Shown: piece by piece, positions 28,137-41,592 of the stretch
How positions within the stretch are numbered: the first letter of the stretch is position 1
Layout: every line of letters begins with the position of its first letter
The notes under the pieces: model-generated
What the model was told of the DNA's origin: nothing
Databases searched by the model: none
Seen by the model: only the letters and a program-made list of their open reading frames with translations
Assembly: GCA_960531495.1 (NCBI GenBank)
Contig: OY482851.1
Coordinates: 23,386,533 to 23,450,532 of the forward strand
DNA length: 64,000 bases
Source of the DNA: Zeus faber
Lineage: Eukaryota > Chordata > Actinopteri > Zeiformes > Zeidae
Direction: 5' to 3'
Position numbers and translations under genes: made by a program

Positions 28137-30859
28137 AGGTCAGTGCACAGGGGCTTGTTTTATTAGATGTTGGGCTTGTGCACTTCCATATGACCGCACA
28201 GGTTCTGCTGGTTGAAATAACATTGTTTTTGTCATATTATCATTATTACAGTATATGATTCTCATGAGCTTAATCTGCAGCGACGGCACATTGTTTAGGG
28301 TTACAAACACAGCTATACCATGCTTAACATTCGTTTCATGTAAAAATATCGAAGAGCTCATTGGAAGATCTTTGCATTTTGGGTTCCCAACACAACCATA
28401 TAGTGATTACCTTTATTTCATATAAAAAAAAATGAATATTGAGTGGGACCATCTTTTAGTCTTTAAGTCAAAGAGCCCATTGGAGCATCTTTGCTTTACC
28501 AAGTGGCATCGTTAAAAAGTTACTCAATCAAGTCCCTGTGCGGCCGTGACCGCCTCCAATCCCTTGTGTTTGCTACAACAGCATGCGGTGCGTGCTTCGT
28601 TTGTGACAAATACAGAAATCACCCTCAAATGTTTGTCCCTTTTGTCATGCTGTCTCATCAATGTGTCAATGATTACTGCCTCCTTAGCTGATCATATATG
28701 TCGCTCTGCCTTTTACCGCTGCTCGGCACAGAGGGAATTTGCAGCTCTGCGCATGCTGACTTTATTTATTTATTTATTTATATTTATATATTTCGTTTTA
28801 GAAAGCCCCAGGATGAAAAATCATAAAATATGCATCTGACCTTGATTTGTGTAATGCTTTTATAAATAGCTGTAATAGCCACAATGTGATCAACTGCATT
28901 TAGTGTAAACGCAGAGATGGAAAGCAACAGCTATGTATGTTTAATTTCTCGTGCCGGGGTATGCAAATTGAAAGTCCTCTCCGCAGAGCCGCACTTTCCG
29001 ACCGAATCTGAGCTGCTTTACGGCATGAGGACTGAGACAGAAGGAACCAATTTCGCTCGTGCTTAATTAAGCACTTTTTTATTTTTGCCTGTGTACCCCC
29101 CCCCCCCTTAATGCCATCCATCTGTCTTCCTCTGTCTTGGTCGGAACCCTTTTCTTTCCTTTTTTTTCCCCCCCCTTTCATTTGGCAGTGTGGTTAACTG
29201 TGATTAACAGGACACACTATACTGGGAAGGGTGCAGTGTCACCGGAGTCTTCCCTGTACCGTTGTACTAAACACCGGAAAACTGTGTAGTACATCCTCCA
29301 GACCCATTTTTCATCCACTGGGTCTGTCAAGGCAGGGATGAGAGTGTTTTTTTTTTTTGTTTTCTTTCTCATACGGGCACACAGAGCATTCCTTACAATA
29401 CACTTGGGATGATACGTCCTTTGTGTCATTCTTTAGAATATGTTTGCGGACAATGTCAGCCCATGTAGTGCCATACTCTATCACAGTGATCCCTATATGC
29501 GTATGCATGTAACGTGGGTGAATCTGCAGGCCAGTGGAGGGGGCGTTCACAAATAAGTCTGAGTATTCCGGGTAATGTTTGGTATTGCACCATGTAGTTC
29601 TCAGGTACAGCTAAATCAGCGCTTTGTCAAAATATCATCGGCCGAGCATTTCTCAAATGCAGTGGAAGCTTGGGGTGAGGTGGCGTGTTTATCAATCTCG
29701 CAGCTTTGGATGTGGCATGGGAGCATTAAATGGCGGACCTAATGGGGCCTCCTGCTCGACCGAATGAGTAATAGCTGTTCGGAGGAAAGGAGCTGAGACT
29801 CCCCAGCTTTGTTATTCCTTGCCCTCTACGGCTGAAGGAAGCAGCTCAGGCTTTTCAAAATGGGACCGGGGTTTTTTTTGTGTGTGAGTTTCACAGCAAA
29901 TCCTTTAGTCCAGAGAGAGAGAACAAAAAAAGACACACGCCGAACAGAATGCATTTCTTCATAGAACACGCAATTTGTTTACTTGGAAACTTTCATTTTG
30001 ACGGACAATGGCAACAGAGCGCTGGGCCAAAGTCACAATAACCTAAATCTTTTCAGCAGCCATGGTAGTGGTAGCTTTTAAACACTGTACTTTGATTTAC
30101 AAAAGACAACGACACCTATTTGCCGAAAGGTTACTGGCGTCACAAAGCGTCCTGTGCACGTTGCACTTTTCCTCTCTTAAATTATTCTTCCTTCACCGAA
30201 TAGTATACAGTGGAGACTGCCAGGAACCATGGGAATATAGTGAGGCGATAACTGAAATGCCCAACTTTTATTTACTCATAACATGCACACATTATGTGCT
30301 TACTGAGCCGACACGTTGCCTCCAGCACACTATTTTAACTACAGTATATAAGATAGTGGGCACTTAAGCTATTAGCTTCATTTTCAATCAGGCGGATGAG
30401 CTTTGCAACTGCAGCCTGTTATCTCTGGCTCGTGCCCAGACCCAGAGTCAGACTTAAATTGTATCTTCCAGATTTCCTCCGGCGCAGCTCAGCTCGACTA
30501 GTTCAAAGCTGCCAGCTAAACCCATAGAATGTCAATTTTGATGAGCACTGTGAATTGTGCAGTTTCCATGGACCCACTGTGGAACTACATGCCATAGGAA
30601 GAACTCTGTACCCTGTGCGCTGCATCTCCGGCCATAGGAGCAGCTATGGCTGCCGTCCTCCCACGGAGCAGCCGTACGGTTACACCAGGAAAGAAAACGA
30701 ACCCACCTCATCCGACGGGTGGGTTGCTTCACATTGGCAGTTCGCGTTCTAGCCGAGTACACAAAGTTCATTTATTTCAGCCACTATTCAGCTAGTTCTA
30801 AGGGTCGTAAGCAAGCGACTTTCTTTTAAATCCTTTTAGAATAAAATTAAGAGAACGGC
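28137..30859. other. Long alternative intron, first part; no gene seen
   Basis: Mostly unique-looking DNA with short C/T runs (about 29096-29107 and 29160-29177). The stretch 28850-29070 and parts of 30380-30760 are repeat-poor and could be conserved non-coding DNA, which I cannot test. No exon seen. Confidence 0.35.
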
Positions 30860-31690
30860 ATTGACAGGATTACTGCCACACTAGATTTAATATCTGGGTC
30901 GGATGTCCATTAATGAAATTCCTACACCTCGCTGCTGGCAGTCTGGCCCATTCTTCCTTCCTAAACTTCTTCAGTTCCCCGATTTGAACGGCGCTTTCTC
31001 CCAACGCTTGTTTTCAGATCTCTCCACAGGTGTTCAATGAGATTTGGATCTGGACTCCTTCCTGGCAGTGAAGGGTGCAGTGAAGTGAAGATCAGTGAAG
31101 ATAACAACATTTGTTTTGAAACATCCATGGGGGCCTTTTTGAAGTGTGTTTAGGGGTCATTCGATGGAGACAAAGCCTCCTGAAAACAGTGTTGGCCAAA
31201 ATACCTTGATATACTCCTGATTCCATGAGGCAATTCACAGATTCAAGGCAGCAACCCCGAAAAAAAAACCCAAAAAACCCCGAACCTCCTCAGGTTCGGC
31301 TCTTGGGACAGGGCTCCTTTTGAGCCATTGCAGCTTGTGTCTGAAGGTCAGCTTGAATCTATTTGCAGTTGTTCTTTCTCCACCATTTGAACAATCACTC
31401 TTTGATCCACTCTTCATTCGGGGCCACATCCAAGGAGGTACATACAAACATACGGAGCCTTGGGCCTTTCTTGATAACATTGTGCATGTCGGACACAGCA
31501 ACATCAAGGTCTCTGGAGATGGATTTATAGCTTTGAGATTGTCCATACAGCAGAATGAGCACGTTTCTCCCTTGAAACCCGGTTGATTCAGTAATTATTC
31601 CGTTCCAGGCACCTGTGACTCACCACAAGTGAGTTCAGTTACGGATTAAAGCGGAATCACCTGCTTGAAATCCAATTATTTCTCACAAAA
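30860..31690 (-). mobile_element. Tc1-like transposon remnant, N- and C-terminal transposase parts
   Basis: Reading the minus strand, about 31610-31310 carries a Tc1-type HTH segment (S-I-S-R-D-L-D-V near 31510, then W-M-W-P-R and S-G-S-K-S-D). About 31030-31060 carries the Tc1 C-terminal S-P-D-L-N-L-I-E-H-L-W-like block that contains the last catalytic acidic residue. The middle is largely missing and frames are broken, so it is inactive. A different Tc1 lineage from the 24-kb copy. Confidence 0.75.
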
Positions 31691-31710
31691 AACAATCTAA
31701 AAGGTGTCAC

Positions 31711-32000
31711 AGGTGCCATGGTGGCTCAGTGGTTACCACTATTGCCTCCCAGCGAGAAGGTTCTGGGTTTGGAGCCTGATTGAAACCTCCTCTGTTAGGA
31801 GTTTGCATGTTTTCCCCCGTGTTGACGTGGGGTTCCTCCCGCCATAAAGATGTCAGAGTTAGACTCCTGCAGATGCCCTTGACCAAGGCATTGGTCAGGA
31901 ACTGGAGTTGGTCCCGGCGCTGTGGCTGCACACTGGTCCTAAATAGCAAGGTCGGTTAAATGCAGAGGAGTCATTCCCCCATGGAGATTAACACTTTATA
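31711..32000 (+). mobile_element. tRNA-headed fish SINE
   Basis: The head resembles a tRNA gene (GTGGCTCAGTGGTTACCAC A-box region at about 31721-31739; GGTTCTGGGTTTGGAG B-box-like at about 31759-31774). The body has GGAGTTTGCATGTTTTCCCC and the tail GGTTAAATGCAGAGGAGTCA. The same order appears reversed at 38520-38834. Confidence 0.75.
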
Positions 32001-32482
32001 ATTAGGTTTATCTTCTTCTAAAATTAATCTCTGCGAATCTGTGTTGGAGGTTTTTTGTCCACTGGAAATCACAGAAATGCATATGTGGATACCAGCAGAG
32101 ATTTTTCATTTTAACAATTTTCGAGAAGAAATGGTGCAGCAATGTAGTTTGTAGGAGAGATGATGAGGCTTCCGTAAAAGTTGACAAGAAAAAACAAAAT
32201 AGATCACTTGCTTGAACGTGTTATTTATAGATTTATAACGCTCTAGCCATAGAATCCCATTGTGATATTGCCTCCCAGTAATCCCAGCCCCTAGGCTTCA
32301 GCACGCAGAGTCTGACTTGTCAGTCTCTGTTCTGCTGCTATCTGATGAGAAGGAGCGGTGAGTCATTTCTCCTCAGCGGCTCCACCTGCCCTGAGCAGGA
32401 TGGGAGGCATGGCTGCAACTGAGGCGCCTGAGATCTGCACTTTTATATAAAAAAAATTAATAAAAAAAACTACGAAACAGAT
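32001..32482. other. No gene seen
   Basis: Unique-looking intronic DNA. Confidence 0.3.
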
Positions 32483-33186
32483 CAGTGGTACTCAACCTTT
32501 CCCAGCTCAGGGGCCACATTAACAACATTTTTTTTTTTGCGAGAGCCACATTTCTGGAAAAGTCCCTTTCCTCCTACAAAAGAATTATGCATTTTAAAAT
32601 AAGGCTGTTAGTAATATCTTATTAAGGAATAAAAAGCGTGATGTATGCAATCATTGCAATTTGTTATTATGACCGTTACCATATTATTATAACTTAAATG
32701 TTGTTATGACCAGCTTCTTGCTAAGATTGTTTTCTCACTGTCACAGATTTTCTCGCACACCGCAAACGGAGCTCTAAAACAGGTTGCTCTGCCTTCACAT
32801 GGATTACGGTAAGCGGCAGACTGGAAGTTACGTGGAGAAGGCCACGCGCTGACTCCACTGTGCATGTCTGCTGCGGCTACAGCAGTAGATGCCGTGTTCT
32901 CCCGAATATTGCACTTAAATTAAGTTAACTGGTTTCGATAAAAAACGTGGATTGATATGAAAGTTGTTATTTTTATTTATTAATTGCATGGAGGAAGCAG
33001 GTGGAGGACTTGGATATGGTGGTCTCACCATGATTGGCGATGGGTCTGTGCTAGTTGTGGCTCCAGGTTATAACTCTTATAAATTCTTCAATATAATTAG
33101 AGACACAAATTAATTTTGTTTAATGTATTTTATTGCCGATAAATCCGGGGATCCGATGTGGCTAACCGAATGTTGTGGCTAACTTC

Positions 33187-33461
33187 GGTAATGTGGTTGT
33201 GTTTTTCCGTTAATGCGGTTGTGTTGTCCATTAATGCGGTTGTGTTTTCCGTTAATGGGGTTGTGTTTTCTGTTAATTCGGTGGTGTTTTCCGTGAATGC
33301 GGTTGTGTTTTCCGTCAATGGGGTCGTGTTGTCCGTTAATGCGGTTATGTTTTCCGTTGATGCGGTTGTGTTTTCTGCTAATGCGGTTGTGTTTTCCGTT
33401 AATGCGGTTGCGTTTTTCCATTAATGCGGTTGTGTTCTCCATTAATGCGGTTGTGTTTTTT
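33187..33461. repeat. 21-bp minisatellite, 13 units
   Basis: Consensus unit GTTAATGCGGTTGTGTTTTC plus C; two units are 22 bp. Because 21 is a multiple of three, several frames stay open: VNAVVFS-like heptads on the plus strand and ENTTALT-like heptads on the minus strand. These are by-products, not a gene. Confidence 0.95.
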
Positions 33462-33532
33462 TTGGGATTTGCAAGCCTTTTGCTATGCAGTTCGTTCGAC
33501 ACGTCTGGATTTGCAGCGTGTTTTCTAAATGC

Positions 33533-33571
33533 TGCACATGTGTTGTCATATTGAGATGACAACACTTGTGC
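33533..33571. repeat. Short inverted repeat
   Basis: GCACATGTGTTGTCAT and ATGACAACACTTGTGC arms around a short loop, with few mismatches. Confidence 0.7.
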
Positions 33572-33921
33572 GTTTTCTTGGTTTGTTTGTGTTTTGTTTA
33601 TTTTCATGTATTTTCTTCAGTTGCAGTGCGTTGAGCTCTCCGGGCCTCCGTAACTTATGTACGGTAATAATATAATTATTTAACTTATAATAAAATTACC
33701 AGCGGAAATCAGGTGATCAGACATTGATCACTCAGTTAACAGATCATTGATCACGACCAGGAAACAGATCTCTATAGATACGCCCGCTCTCCAAGCCGTC
33801 AAAGGTTGTACTTCAAAATGTATTGAAATACTCTTTTAGAGTTTATTTATTTCATTTGAAATAACACTTTGAGGAGACACAACCAGTCATAAAAGAGCCG
33901 CATGGGGTTGAATATCACCGG

Positions 33922-34660
33922 AATAGACTTTCAAGAGAAGAAGCCGACAATTACATTGGTGGGAATAATTTCTGAGCGCGTGGGACGGGGTTGACGGCAA
34001 TTCCGGAACACGCGGCGTTCACCTTCTCGAGCGCATCGCTCTGCGCTCCCCGACTCCTACGAGCGCCCCTCGCCTCCGCAGCGGGCCGCAAATTGACTGG
34101 AGGAATGAAATGTCACTGTCACAACGCCTGGTGTGAATATTGGACTGTACAGATGGACACGTTTGTAAACTTGTTGGCAAGTCATTTGTTGTGGCTTGTA
34201 GTGGGCACAGGTGGAGGCTGAGGAGGCAGTCACCCGTGCTTTTCTTTTTTCTTCTCCTCGCCGCCCGTATGCCTCCTTCTTACCGAACAAACTGACACGC
34301 AGTACTTGCCGTAGCCTAAATTTAGTAATGCACCGCTGTCTGTTAATCGTTAAGCGCTATAACGTCTGTAACCTCTTTTCCGTGGGGTTTTATGACCCAC
34401 ATTTCATGCTGCCTACTACTAATGCTAACACTAGCTAGCGGCAACATCTTGCGACGCTACATAGCGGCTACAATGGAAGGGTTGAAGAGATGTGTGCGGA
34501 TGTGTCCAATTTCACATTAACAACCGTAAATAGGTCAGTCGTATGTAGGGAGAAGTTTGTTTTGTAGGGCAAATAGTTTGCTAGGTTGTTGCAGTGTCGG
34601 CTACATTGTTGTGCACTATTTTCTCAGCAGGAAGCTCTTAAACTAGCCAGACTAGTTATT
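33922..34660. other. No gene seen
   Basis: Includes a locally GC-rich stretch (about 33975-34090) without an open exon-like frame. Confidence 0.3.
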
Positions 34661-34668
34661 AGGGGCAC

Positions 34669-35431
34669 AACGGATCACAAAACCCACGGTTCAGATTGTC
34701 GCGCGGTTTTGGGTCACGGATCGGATCATTTTTCAGATCAGCATAAAAAGGAAAAAAAGGAAACAAATATAACTTTGCTTTCCATTTATTCTGTAAAACA
34801 CTGAATGTAAGGAACTTTTTCCCATGGTCTGAAATGAAAACAACATTGAAGGTATCCAATGTTTAAATAATATCTTAAGATAAATAAAATTATCAATACT
34901 CATAATCAATACAACATAATTGTTACATTAAAGTGCAATATGAGGCACGCATGATACCTTCTTCCTTTAAACATGGTAGTGAATGAAAAAATATGAGTCG
35001 ATCCACCTCCAGTAACTGAATTAAATTCCAATAAGAAAGCACTTTCATGTTCCATTTTTCTCGTTTATAACAAACTAAATTTCATGTAAATCAGTTCAGA
35101 ATGAAACAGTTACAGTCGGTTTTGTAGAGAAGTCTGCATCTCTCAATACACATTGTATTTGTTTACCAGCGGATCTTGACGGCTCCAATATGGCGGAAGA
35201 GCAGCTGCATCGCAGCGACGTACAGCAGCTCATTCACCACATGTAGTGAAGTAGCAGCAACACAGCGCGACGTACCGTAAACCAATCATTGTGCTTCACA
35301 GTAAAAACACAGCACGCATCTGTCTTGTCTATCTTCTTTTTTTGGGATATTATTACTTTAAAAAGTAATAGTGGCGGTAGAACTGTATTACACTATGATG
35401 GTAACATTTTAACCGTGGGGGGCGATCCGTT
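34669..35431. mobile_element. Non-autonomous DNA transposon with imperfect terminal inverted repeats
   Basis: The left end AACGGATCACAAAACCCACGGTT matches, with a small gap, the reverse complement of the right end (35411-35431, AACGGATCG...CCACGGTT). The interior is AT-rich and encodes nothing. Confidence 0.5.
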
Positions 35432-38400
35432 AGGATCATGGATCATCTTTGTTCTGTTACACCACTTGTAGTTGTGAAGCAATTTCAGATCAATATTCCA
35501 TCTCAATCTATTCAGTCATTTAGGAAGTAGGCGTGTAATAAGCAGCCGGCCGGCCGGTCATTACCGCAAGAGACCCCCCCCCCCCCCCCCCTTTCAGAGC
35601 GATCACACTGCCGAGGGTTCCTTCCGCGATAATGACCGGCAACCACCATGTTGAGTCCCTTGATCTAATTTGAGTCACAGGAAAACACTCAGTTAAGGTT
35701 CCGCTAATGCTTCCTACCTCTAGGATGTTTGAAATGCTTCCTTTGAAATCTACGTTAAACAAACAAGTAGTTACAGACTCCCTCAGCTCATTTCTCAAAG
35801 CAAGAACTCCACTTCAGTCCAGTTTGGCAGTTCCATCTTCAGCTTGACCACATTTGACGTGGCGCCGGAGTACATTTTGTCATTAGTACAGGGGCATATG
35901 ACGTTAAACTAATACGCACATGTTATAGGCTGTAAATGATGTGACAAATCGAAAATGAAATGGTTTTCCATGACCGTCGGCGTCCCAGTTACCAAGACGA
36001 AGTGACGACTTAATCCCTTTAACGGTTGAATCCACTTTGGGGAGGTCGATTCTAATCGCGGCACGAGAGCGGCCGCGCCATTAACCCGGTTTCCTAAGAG
36101 CTTGGGACGATCGGACCCTTTTTCGCGGGATCCCTGGGATCCTCGTAGGATCCGTCGGAGGATCGCTGCCTTGTTTTCCTGACTTTCAGAAGGAAGGTGT
36201 CTGCTGGGTATTTGGGAGGTCTGAAGGCACCGGGGGACTGCAGCCGTGCGTGCATGGAGTTCGTTTGCTGGAAAGGGAATCCCAGTTTAAAGTATTTTAG
36301 CGCCGCCAACTGAATTGAATCTTCCTCTGTAATCCCCCCCAAACACTCTCCAAACGTCTCGTGACGTGCGAGATGGAGATCGGCAGGAAAGTGCAGCGGA
36401 CGGAAACCGGGTGGAGGTGGAACGTGGTCGATTCGGCACGTTTTGCAAAGCGCCATCGACGCCGATAAATCACCGGGGCGAGATAGTCCCTCAGGAGGCC
36501 GAGCGAGCGCGCGAGTTGTTTTGCCGATCGGCGATCAGGACTCGCTATTGATCGCCCGGCTCATACATGTTTGACATCGCCGAATCCTGTTTCGTGTTTG
36601 TGGTGACTCTCCGGGGCCCCACAATCAATCCCCGTCTCCTCCTCGAGGCCCTCTTGTTCTTCGGCTCTATGAGGGTTTCCCTTCTTTACTTCACTATACA
36701 AACACTTACCCACACCCACCCTTGAGCAATAACTTGCTATCTGCCTCGCCGAGAGGTTGTTCTCTACCGCGATTGGTTGGAACTGCTGTTTTTGCGAGAA
36801 CCATATCTTTATAGCATAACAAATAAATTATTTTTGATTTTTTTTTATTTACTATTTAGCCTTCCTGTAAAGGCATTTTCCAAACGGAGTTTAGTCTCTA
36901 AAATCAGTTTGTTACCATTTTGGCACTGCCTTATTATTCGGAAAGCAAGAATTGTTTGGCCACCAAAGATATTCTGCTAAAAATAGCAAAAAGAAAAAAT
37001 ACAAAACAACAAACAAACATATTCTGTTTATGACAGTGAAGCAGCCCACGGTGTTCATTGGGCCTCACATTGGACGCAATATTCCTCCTTACCTGAATTT
37101 CCCCTCCAGTGATTAATAAAGTGTTGTCATATCTTATCTGATTCCGTAGACTGCTCCTGTTCTGTGAAAGCGCTATTTTCAACAGGGAACATGTCAACGG
37201 TTTGACACGTTCAACCGCTCCACGACGGCGTGCGTCAAGGTTTGTATGAGTCAGCTTTAAGTAAGCCCCGAGTTTTAGGGCTGACACCCGGTTAACCCAA
37301 GTGAAAGTGGAGTAAGGCTATTTAGCCGAGAAATCTGGGATAGAAATAATTGCACAGTGGGGCAGTCTGGATGAATAAATAACTGTAAAAAAAAAAAGTA
37401 TAGTAATTGCCAGTATGCTGGAGAAAACCCAAATCTGGTATTTACCAGCCGGGGTGTTAGTGTATTTGTATGCCATATGCTTTCTCCTTTAGGCCGGGGG
37501 AATCTGCATTGAAGGCAACAGCTGCTACCAGTGCAAGCAAAATTGATAACCAACATGAGCGCTTCTGTCTGGGCTGCAGGACGCTAAAGAGCTGCTGCTG
37601 CTGACACGTTTCGTTTCACTGCGCTGAATGCACGGAACGGGCAGAAAACAATGATGGGGACGGACCCGCAAGTCTTAAATCATGGGACAGATTGGAAATG
37701 CCTCGATGCACCGCTCCGCTTTTACACACGTGAAAAACATGCGCACACATAAACACTCGTTATGAGAGCTTAGTTTAAGGGTTTAAAATCTGCTCAATCA
37801 TCTTCATCCGTCGTGTTTCAGAGCCCGCAGGCTGGGGCTGCCAAGGGGGCTGTCATTCCCGCTGACCGGCCAGGAGCGTCCTGCCTCAAGCCATCCTGTC
37901 CCGTATCTAATATTAGAATCAATTGCTAGATCCTTTTTTTTTTTTTTTTTTTTCTTATTACGTACTTGAGTATCAAATTGGCCTTGAGCCATCCTAATTT
38001 AGCGGCCGTACGATGTTGGTTTTGTGACTCGACTTTTATGCCACGGCTGCATAATTTGAGCCGGGCTTCGGATTGAGCGACTGCACGGGGACTGAAAATA
38101 ATTTCTATCGATTACAGGTGAAGTGTATGCAAACATTTTTACTTTTTTTTGTTGGTGGGGGAGGGTCGTTTCAGCTAGCATCGCGGTTAAATCCGACTGC
38201 ATTTATCCACATATCATGATTAAATTTGGAAAGCTGTAAATACACTACTTGTGCAGAATGCAATCCGTGCACTTCAGATTGACGGCTGCAATCAGGGGCG
38301 AGCGCCGCGGCGGAGTCCCTAAATTGGGTCGTTTTCTGAAAGAGCTCTGCACGGCTCAGCCTCAGCCCCTCTCTCTCTTTTCACCTGGGCGGAAAGCAGA

Positions 38401-38519
38401 ATTTTGAGCTCGGTGATTGAACGCTTCTTTGGAACTCAGATCACCTTTTCTCCGCCGGGGTTTCAACAAGTTAAATTTCACACTTTTTAAGAGCCTTTTA
38501 AGATCATTATCAGAGAAGA
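35432..38519. other. Intron, middle part; no gene seen
   Basis: Holds (GGCC)n-like sequence near 35543-35556, a C run near 35574-35592, and a T run near 37935-37953. A minus-strand ATG frame of 120 codons (36094-36456) is open but resembles no family and lies in GC-rich DNA, so I do not call it a gene. Confidence 0.35.
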
Positions 38520-38834
38520 ATCTTTAATTATCACACAACACACGCTTTTGGATGGTGGCCGGTGAAATGAGGCCTCTGCATTTAACCCATCCTGGCTTGT
38601 CCTTCCTCTGGGCAGCATTCAATGGTGCTGGTCAGATAATGATGTGTGCATGTTTTTGGTGGGGGTCCATACTGACGTTAGGTGGAGGAAACCCCACCAG
38701 ATGCGAACTCCACACAGAAGGGCTCCAATTTCCCGCCCGAAGCACGGTGCCAACAGCGCCCCAGGCGGGAATCGAACCCAGGAGCTTCTTGCTGTGAGGC
38801 AGCAGTGCAATGCACTGCGCCACTGCGCCACATT
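38520..38834 (-). mobile_element. tRNA-headed fish SINE, minus orientation
   Basis: Read on the minus strand: GTGGCGCAGTGGCGCAGTGC head, GGTTCGATTCCCGCC B box, GTGTGGAGTTCGCATCTGG body, GGGTTAAATGCAGAGG tail. The B box is intact. The short minus-strand ORFs here are only the SINE read through. Confidence 0.8.
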
Positions 38835-41383
38835 ATGAATGCAGTTTAAGACCTAGAAAATTGGCAGTCGCACAGGTCTGAAATATACTGTGTGTTTTAT
38901 ACACAAATTGCAGTTTTTTTGAGTTCCCGTGAACGGAGCGCCACTTCCTGCCTTGGAGTGCGCCAGAGCGAACCCGAGAGCTGTGTCCAGGTCTTCTAAC
39001 GTGATACCAGAAAATAGTCCACTAGTCTAATCGACTGCGAATGGTGTAGCTCTCCCGTCCAGATGCAAAGAAAAACTCTTTGGATCTGGACGATTCACAC
39101 AAGGCACCCAAACTGACGTGGAAAAAGTGACATTCGCCAAAAAAGCGAGTTGTTTGCATCCCTGAACTCCCTGAACATTTTAAGGCCTAAAATTCAGATT
39201 ATTGGAATTTTTGACTTTTTAAGGACCCCCAGAAACCCTGCCTAACGACGTTGTGTACATAGACCTGTAGTGTACCCTTGACCTTTGTCCATGGACCGCA
39301 GTGTGTTCAGCGCCGGTGTTTCGACCGGGAGAGTCGGGGTCGAATAAGGCTTTGGAAATGCCAGAGGGTACCTTCCCGATAGGAATGCACCCAATGAGGA
39401 AAACAAATGAATGCGTTTTTTTTTTTCTACTCACACAACCCAGGCCAGCTTGATATAACCACCCCCACACTGCCACCCAGTGCAACATATCTAACGGAGT
39501 GCAAAATCTCATTTAACTCTATTCTTAATTTTGATTGAGGACGGCTCCAGCCGGGATCCTTTTGTCTTGTAACTCAACAAAAGGTGGACGGGTCCCCATT
39601 GGAGGAGGCTATGGACCTCATTAGTCACTCTCAAATGATTGATATGGAGTAATACAGACATCCCGAATGATCAAAACCTGAGATGAGAAGCGACGGTTAA
39701 TGTGACTCCTGTGACGGGAAAGCCTTGAAAGATCAAAGATGTCTTGCCAGAGTGGAGTAGAGAGACGCAGCTATTTACGATTTTGTCAGCGATGGACGCC
39801 TACGTATTTTCTCATTTTTATTTTATTTCGGCATACACCGGTTGATTTCTTGTCTCCTACTTGTTGGGTGCAAAGCACATAAACACAGCGGCTCCTCTCC
39901 GCGTTCCCTAAAGGCGTAGGAAACCCTCGGCACAAATGTGGTAAAAAGCAAGGTCAGAAAGGTTCAAGCGAAGATGAAAAGACTGTTATATGAGCTGAAA
40001 TAACTAGTTAATTGCTCGAAAAGCAACACAGATTTGTCCGTACGGCACGTTGTTCGGCTGTGATTCACCCACCCTGTCCACAAAGGTCAAGCGTTTTGGC
40101 ATTTGAGTGATGTGAATAATGTTCAGAAATACACCACGACTCCTTCCTTAGCTCCTTATTCTCTCTATTCTTTCCCTTGTCCGTCTCAAATCCTTGATCT
40201 TAGACTTGACCGGCAGTTCTGACGACTCGTAATAAACCAAAGAAAATCTGCGTCACGTGCGGAAGGGGGGGTACATGCTTGCACTCTCGTCTCGTTGCGC
40301 TCATAAAATGAGATCTATGCCCTTATTTGCGCCAAGGTCCCCCCCCACCTCGTGGAGGCTGCGGAGGCTGCCGGAGATCATCCGCGGGCAAGGGGTTCAA
40401 TTATTTTATGTGTCGTGGAAGTGGCTGGCACCGAACGGCGCCTGAAAGGGAACGTGCGTCAGAATACCAATGCCAGCCGCCTCTGACGACGGGTAAATAG
40501 AGTCTCCCGTTTGGAGCATGATGCAGCCGTGACCTTACAACTTCAACTTCCCGGCTGCCGTGTTGCTCGGCAGCCGGGAAGTCCTAAATTCACTTTTCAG
40601 TCGTGTGCTGTGCAATAGGCCCGTACGCCTCCTTACTTAGCCTCTCAGTCCAGCCCCGTACACGCGCTGCACGTACTGTATACATAATCCCTTGTCGGAA
40701 GATTATTCCTTCCTATTTATCTGCTGTTTTATGTCACTCTGCAGCCGGCGCTGAAAATGCGACTACGTACTGTATAGGCGTCGATTCGTCTAATCCCTCT
40801 GCAGATATATTCCTATTTATCTTCCTTTTATATTACATTTAGTCGCGTTTCTCATTGTATTCACAGGGATGCAATGTGGCGGGCTGGAGATATTGTGCGA
40901 CGCAATTTAAAAATGCAGTGTTTGCACGCCGCCTCGATTTGTCGCGAGGACAAAATGCGCTTCAAGATAAATAATCGCGCATTTTGCAAGGCCGCGTTAA
41001 TCGAGGTGAAATTCCCGTTTCATTTCGCACGGAACTCCACAAAAGAGCGGGAAAAACTGTTTTCATCAAACGAGACACGACAGGACAAAGAAAACCAAAA
41101 AAAAAAAAAACAGGTAATCATTGCGTATTTCGTTTATTTTGTTCTGCTGAAAAATTCAAAACCAGAAGAGGCATTTTTTTTGATGGTGGATTTTACTGGG
41201 AGTTAATGTGATTGCCGAACATAGAAGATTAATGGCCGGCCCTTAATCTCCTTGTGTTGTCTATTCCCGCATCGAGAGCACCGCTTCATAATCAAACTGA
41301 GGCCCAATTGAAACATCACATCTTGTAATCAATTACATTTGCTGCCCCCAATCCTGGAGGGCTCAAGGAACAGATGTAGGGCC
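38835..41383. other. Intron, continued; no gene seen
   Basis: Unique-looking, with T runs near 39417-39426 and an A run near 41099-41110. The stretch 41205-41345 is repeat-poor, with several ATTA-type motifs, and is a candidate regulatory stretch by appearance only. Confidence 0.35.
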
Positions 41384-41410
41384 GGCGGTGGTGGCGGCGG
41401 CGGCGGCGGG
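41384..41410. repeat. (GGC)n triplet run
   Basis: GGC units with a few GGT substitutions. Confidence 0.9.
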
Positions 41411-41558
41411 AGTTGTGCTGGCCTCTGCGGTGTCACCATAGGAACCGGAGCAAACGACCGGGCCACCTCTCTTCAGTATCTCGGTATCACTACTGTAGTT
41501 CCCAACAGGTTTAAACGGGGGGTTTGAGTCAGAGAGCAACCAGGGTTTCTGACCCTAA

Positions 41559-41592
41559 GTGTGTGTGCGTGTGCGTGTGTGTGTGCGCGCGC

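Larger units (their letters stand above)
32483..33921. mobile_element. Probable hAT-like non-autonomous element containing a minisatellite
   Basis: The left end CAGTGGTACTCAACCTTTCC...GGGGCCACA and the right end, read in reverse (CCGGTGATATTCAACC...GCGGCTC), look like imperfect hAT-type terminal inverted repeats. Inside lies the 21-bp minisatellite and a GAGCTCTCCGGGCCTCCGTA stretch I recall from fish repeats. No transposase and no clear 8-bp target duplication, so the boundaries are tentative. Confidence 0.4.

Noticed and set aside
33130..33607. Repetitive glycoprotein-like ORFs (ENTTALT or NGKHNRI heptads)
   Set aside because: Produced by the 21-bp minisatellite; no signal peptide, no flanking exons.
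38760..38830. Possible tRNA gene (intact B box)
   Set aside because: No cloverleaf can be drawn with paired acceptor and anticodon arms; it is the tRNA-derived head of the SINE.
38619..38838. Several 60-80-codon ORFs on both strands
   Set aside because: All lie inside the SINE and reflect its body sequence.
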